This document shows, piece by piece, positions 60,275-64,000 of a stretch of 64,000 nucleotides of DNA. Source of the stretch: Nymphalis io (taxonomy: Eukaryota; Arthropoda; Insecta; Lepidoptera; Nymphalidae); NCBI RefSeq assembly GCF_905147045.1, contig NC_065897.1, positions 15,001 through 79,000 of the forward strand, in the 5' to 3' direction. The notes under the pieces are model-generated. The model was not told where the DNA came from and did not search any database. It saw nothing but the letters and a program-made list of their open reading frames with translations. Both the position numbers and the translations under genes were made by a program. The stretch's first letter is position 1. Each line of letters begins with the position of its first letter.

Positions 60275-60762
60275 AGTTATCAGTTTCTGACTTCTGGACT
60301 GAACTGTAGAATATACCTAGTTCTACACATATGTGCATATTGTACAATCAGCTTCATGTATAATATAACAGACAACATTATCAAATATGTTAAGAAATAA
60401 TCGCAAGACCTCCCCGAACATCGAGCGCTACCAAGAAATACCATACCGTGAGAAATAATCACACCATGCATTCCTTGAAGTTACCACCTGTTGCCAGCGT
60501 CGCTGCTTTGTTTCGCAAGACCTCCCGAACATCGAGTGCTACCAAGAATTACCATACCGTGGGGACCATTCAGTGATTCACCGATTTCGTTATAAATATG
60601 TAATTCAGACTACAGATTTTCACTTTTTGTTCTGATATCGAACAGACTGTCACGTATTAGAAATTAGAAATAATTAATTGTTAAATTTAATTACTTAAAT
60701 AAACGTATAAGTTAAATTCGTTCGGTTTCATTCTGCATCCTCAACGGCAGCCCTACGTAATT
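60275..60762 (+). repeat. 5' LTR of Ty3/gypsy (errantivirus-like) element
   Basis: Proposed from AGTTAT at 60275 to GTAATT at 60762, about 488 bp, matching the AGTT...ATT ends common in errantiviruses. It carries a TATAAAT near 60592 and AATAAA near 60698. U3 has two direct repeats (60402-60451 and 60514-60562, period 112). The left end is uncertain because the 3' LTR is outside the window. Confidence 0.6.
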
Positions 60763-60777
60763 GGCGCAGTCGGTAGG
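60762..60777 (+). other. Primer-binding site
   Basis: TGGCGCAGTCGGTAGG directly after the LTR. This type of site, complementary to a tRNA 3' end, is known from errantiviruses of the 17.6/297 type (tRNA-Ser); the exact tRNA is from memory and unverified. Confidence 0.6.
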
Positions 60778-61117
60778 ATGCTCGCGGAACGTTTCGCGTA
60801 GAAGATTTCCGTAATCGTGTGAAGCCCCGCCGTAGCTTGTCTAGCTGCTGCATCCAGAGCATCCGAATCTACGAGTAGTGCTGCACCAGAGGTATCCAGA
60901 CATCGATAACGCAGAGAGACCGAAACATGTTCATGTGAGTACACTAGATTCTTTTTAGTGGTTGCTCAATCCTAGCCTAACTAACCTGTTAATAAAATTT
61001 GCCAAGATTTTTCATTTAAGAAAATCGAAGGAACCTAGGATAGTTATTGGTAGTAGGCAAACTTTCGTAGATAATAGAAGAGATATTAGTTTAAGTAGTA
61101 TAGAAGAACAAACGGAA

Positions 61118-62350
61118 ATGTCTGAGTTAGACACCATTTATAAAGCCTTAAGGTTGGTACCCGAGTTCGACGGGAACCCAAATGTACTTACTAGATTTTT
61201 AAAATTATGTGACCAATTGGTAGGACAGTTTTGTAGTGATAGTAGTAGTGAATTAAGTAGGTGTGCTCTTCTCAACGGAATTCTTAACAAAGTAACAGGC
61301 TCTGCTGCTCGCTTAATTAATTCTAATGGGATTCCATCCGACTGGCAAGGCATTCGAACTGCTTTAGTGAACAACTTCGCGGACCAACGAGATGAGACCG
61401 CTCTATATAACGATTTAGCTATTTTATCGCAAGGTTCTAGCACCGCGCAGGAGTATTATGAGCGTTGCCAGAATCTATACAGTACTATAATGACCTATGT
61501 AAACCTGCATGATACCCTTGAGACCACCATTAATGCTAAACGAGATCTTTATCGTAAATTAACGCTTCAAGCGTATTTGCGAGGTTTGAACGATCCCTTA
61601 GGATCGCGCATACGTTGCATGCGCCCTGAGACCATCGAAAAGGCATTAGAATTCGTACACGGGGAGATGAATACTATGTACCTACAAAATCGGAACCAAA
61701 GATTACCTGACAAAAAATCTATAAATTCTATGTCCGTACCAAATCATTTTGTAAGTGCCTATAAAATGCCTAACCAACAGTTTTCAATGCCCGCGCCTAA
61801 ACCTTTTAACTTTAATATACCTGGCTTTAATATACTTCCACCATCTACACCGCAATGGAGACAGAATCTGTATCAACCCCGCCAATTCGGTCCAACACGT
61901 ACGCAACAAATTTTTAGATCGTCACCGCCAAATTATAACCCTCAACAAAATAACTTTCAAATAGGTTCACGTCTTAACCACCAAGCTGTTAACCAACCAC
62001 GTCCTATGAGTGGAGTAAGCCATTATGTTACAAGACCATTGCCGCCTACACAACCAGCAATTACAGGACATAACTGGGCAAAATCCGGGAACCCACCCCC
62101 TACGAACTACTTTAAATCTAAAGTAGTAAATTACAATAGTTTCATTGACAATTCTATATACGATGAATATGTCGATTATTACGATCCTTATTACGATATT
62201 AGCGAGTACGTAGAATACCAGCAACCGTATGAATATTCCGTACAGGAACCTTTAGAAAATTATACAGAAACACCCCAAGTGGAAGCCGATAGTGTTAAAA
62301 CAAACGAGCAGGATTTTTCGAAGGACCGGAAGTCCGACACCTTAAGATAG
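61118..62350 (+). CDS. Gag of Ty3/gypsy (errantivirus-like) element
   Basis: 410 aa from the ATG at 61118 (AAATGTCTG); the frame is open further upstream but has no better ATG. Capsid-like helical part: LVPEFDGNPNVLTRFLKLC near the start, ALLNGILNKVTGSAA, YLRGLNDPLGSRIRC. The C-terminal third is Pro/Asn/Gln-rich and then Tyr/Asp-rich. There is no CCHC zinc knuckle, as is usual in errantivirus Gags. It ends in TAG (62348-62350), overlapping pol by about 50 bp in a different frame. There are no stops. Confidence 0.88.
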   Translation: MSELDTIYKALRLVPEFDGNPNVLTRFLKLCDQLVGQFCSDSSSELSRCALLNGILNKVTGSAARLINSNGIPSDWQGIRTALVNNFADQRDETALYNDLAILSQGSSTAQEYYERCQNLYSTIMTYVNLHDTLETTINAKRDLYRKLTLQAYLRGLNDPLGSRIRCMRPETIEKALEFVHGEMNTMYLQNRNQRLPDKKSINSMSVPNHFVSAYKMPNQQFSMPAPKPFNFNIPGFNILPPSTPQWRQNLYQPRQFGPTRTQQIFRSSPPNYNPQQNNFQIGSRLNHQAVNQPRPMSGVSHYVTRPLPPTQPAITGHNWAKSGNPPPTNYFKSKVVNYNSFIDNSIYDEYVDYYDPYYDISEYVEYQQPYEYSVQEPLENYTETPQVEADSVKTNEQDFSKDRKSDTLR

Positions 62351-64000
62351 AAATTAATCTTCAAACCCAACGTCAGCTTCCGTACATTCAAATCGCATCA
62401 CCTCCTATGAAACTATTAATAGACACAGGAGCAAATCAATCATTTCTGTGTCCCGAGGTAGTGGAAAGATACTATAGTAACTTACAAGTAAATTACGATC
62501 CTTTTGAAGTTAAGAATATTTACGCCACCTCTAGAAATTACTATTCAATCACGTTACCTAGCTTTAAAGAATTTAATGATTCGGATAATACGACATTTTA
62601 CATTTATAAGTTCCATGATTATTTCGATGGGCTTATTCGTACAGACCTATTAGATAAGTGGGAGGCTGTAATAGATTATAAGAACAAATTGCTAAAAACT
62701 AAAACCGCTTCAAATCCTATTAAGCTATATGATTCCCGCAACGCGAATTTGTATGAGGACATTATACCAGCGAATACTTCGAAATTACTTAGGATTCCGA
62801 TAAATATTCATGACGGACATGCATTTATAGAAGAACAAACCGTTTCAAATTGTATTATTGGCGAATGCTTAACCACCGTTTCGAATAATAGGGGAATAGT
62901 TGAAGTAACCAATCCAAGTCGAAGCGACGTCATATTCTCTATGGACCGAGCAATCTCTGCAGAAATGTATAACGTACAATGTACACCTGCCAATAAACAG
63001 CAAGATCGCATAAAGGAAGTAATTTCGCGTCTACGCACTGATCACTTAAATATCGAAGAACGTACGAACTTAGAGCTGCTTTGTGCGCAGTATGTCGATG
63101 TTTTCTACTTAGAAGAAGAGCCTTTAACTTTCACCAACAAAATAAAGCACTCGATTAAAACAACTGATGAGGTTCCGGTTTACACAAAAAGTTATCGGTA
63201 TCCCTATGTCCACAGACAGGAAGTACAAGAACAGATAGGTAAGATGCTAGAACAGGGAATCATTAGGCCTTCGAATTCAGCGTGGAGCTCCCCAATTTGG
63301 GTTGTAGCTAAGAAAGCAGACGCGTCAGGGAAAGCTAAATGGCGTATAGTAGTTGACTTCCGAAAGCTCAATGAAAAGACCGTAGACGACAAGTATCCCA
63401 TTCCTAATATAGCCGACGTATTAGATAAATTAGGTAATTGCCAATATTTCACAACCTTAGACCTTGCTAGTGGCTTCTATCAAGTAGAAATGAACCCCCA
63501 AGATATACCTAAAACAGTTTTTAATGTTGAACATGGCCATTTTGAATTTTTACGCATGCCTATGGGCCTTAAAAATAGTCCATCCACTTTTCAGAGAGTC
63601 ATGGACAATGTGTTGAGAGAGCTACAGAATACTATTTGTCTAGTGTACCTAGATGATATAATAGTATTTAGTACATCCCTTCAGGAGCACATAATTAACC
63701 TAGAAAAAGTATTTAAGAAATTACGTGAGTCCAATTTTAAAATACAGATGGACAAATCAGAATTCCTAAAACTAGAAACGGCGTACCTTGGGCATGTCAT
63801 TAGCAAGGATGGTATAAAACCTAACCCTGACAAAATATCGGCAATTAAAAATTACCCCTTACCTAATACCCGTACAGAAATAAAACGCTTTTTAGGATTA
63901 CTTGGTTATTATAGAAAATTCATACCAGACTTTGCTAAAATAACCAAGCCTCTGACCCAATGCTTGAAGAAAGGTTCCAAAATTGTCCAAGATCAAAATT
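62299..64000 (+). CDS. Pol (protease-RT), runs off the window
   Basis: Open from 62299 (after a TAA) to the window edge with no stop, in the -1 frame relative to gag. Protease: LLIDTGANQSF (DTG at 62422). RT: SAWSSPIWVV, KWRIVVDFRKLNE, the first catalytic Asp in TLDLASGFYQVEM, FEFLRMPMGLKNSP, then YLDDIIVFS (63646-63672), FLKLETAYLGHVIS, and the connection start KRFLGLLGYYRKF. RNase H, integrase and any env lie beyond 64000. It is probably made as a Gag-Pol fusion by frameshifting in the 62299-62350 overlap; a canonical slippery heptamer in the right phase was not seen. All RT residues look intact, so the copy may be young. Confidence 0.92.

Overview
The window looks like the left end of a lepidopteran chromosome, quite possibly a nymphalid butterfly, though the family is only a guess. 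It opens with about 5.9 kb of the insect telomere repeat written 5'-CCTAA-3', as expected for a left chromosome end. Everything proximal to it is gene-poor subtelomere dominated by non-LTR retrotransposons, tRNA-derived SINEs, LTR elements, minisatellites and broken genes.

Layout. 1-7620: telomere array, two fragments of a telomere-associated LINE embedded in it, and a nearly perfect (CCTG)159 block at the telomere boundary. 7.6-21.7 kb: AT-rich DNA with an RTE-type LINE, two LINEs with reverse transcriptase ORFs (14.1-16.0 and 16.05-18.1 kb) and a small tandem repeat. 21.7-28.0 kb: scattered coding-like pieces of one unidentified host gene, split by a SINE, a decayed BEL/Pao element with a nested LTR, a second SINE, a 14-bp minisatellite and an RTE fragment. 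28.0-34.6 kb: more minisatellite, SINEs and a LINE whose catalytic FADD has become FADV. 34.6-38.3 kb: a GC-rich R1-clade LINE whose 3' end matches the LINE fragment in the telomere. 38.5-39.4 kb: broken MFS sugar-transporter gene. 39.5-44.1 kb: SINE and LINE debris.

The real host genes lie at 44.2-52.0 kb. A 13-exon minus-strand gene, which I could assemble completely (508 codons, all introns GT-AG, phases consistent, four metal-binding His present), encodes a carotenoid cleavage oxygenase of the NinaB/BCO/RPE65 family. Tail to tail with it, 195 bp away, is an intronless plus-strand retinol-dehydrogenase-like SDR. A degraded inverted paralogue of that SDR (one frameshift, two stops) lies on the other side at 58.9-59.8 kb. 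Carotenoid cleavage gives retinal and an RDH interconverts retinal and retinol, so the pair makes biochemical sense as a small retinoid/visual-chromophore locus. This is the most interesting biology in the window.

52.0-60.2 kb is intergenic DNA with SINEs and a deleted RTE LINE. From about 60.27 kb to the window end is a Ty3/gypsy (errantivirus-like) element: 5' LTR, primer-binding site, gag, and a pol frame that is still open where the window stops.
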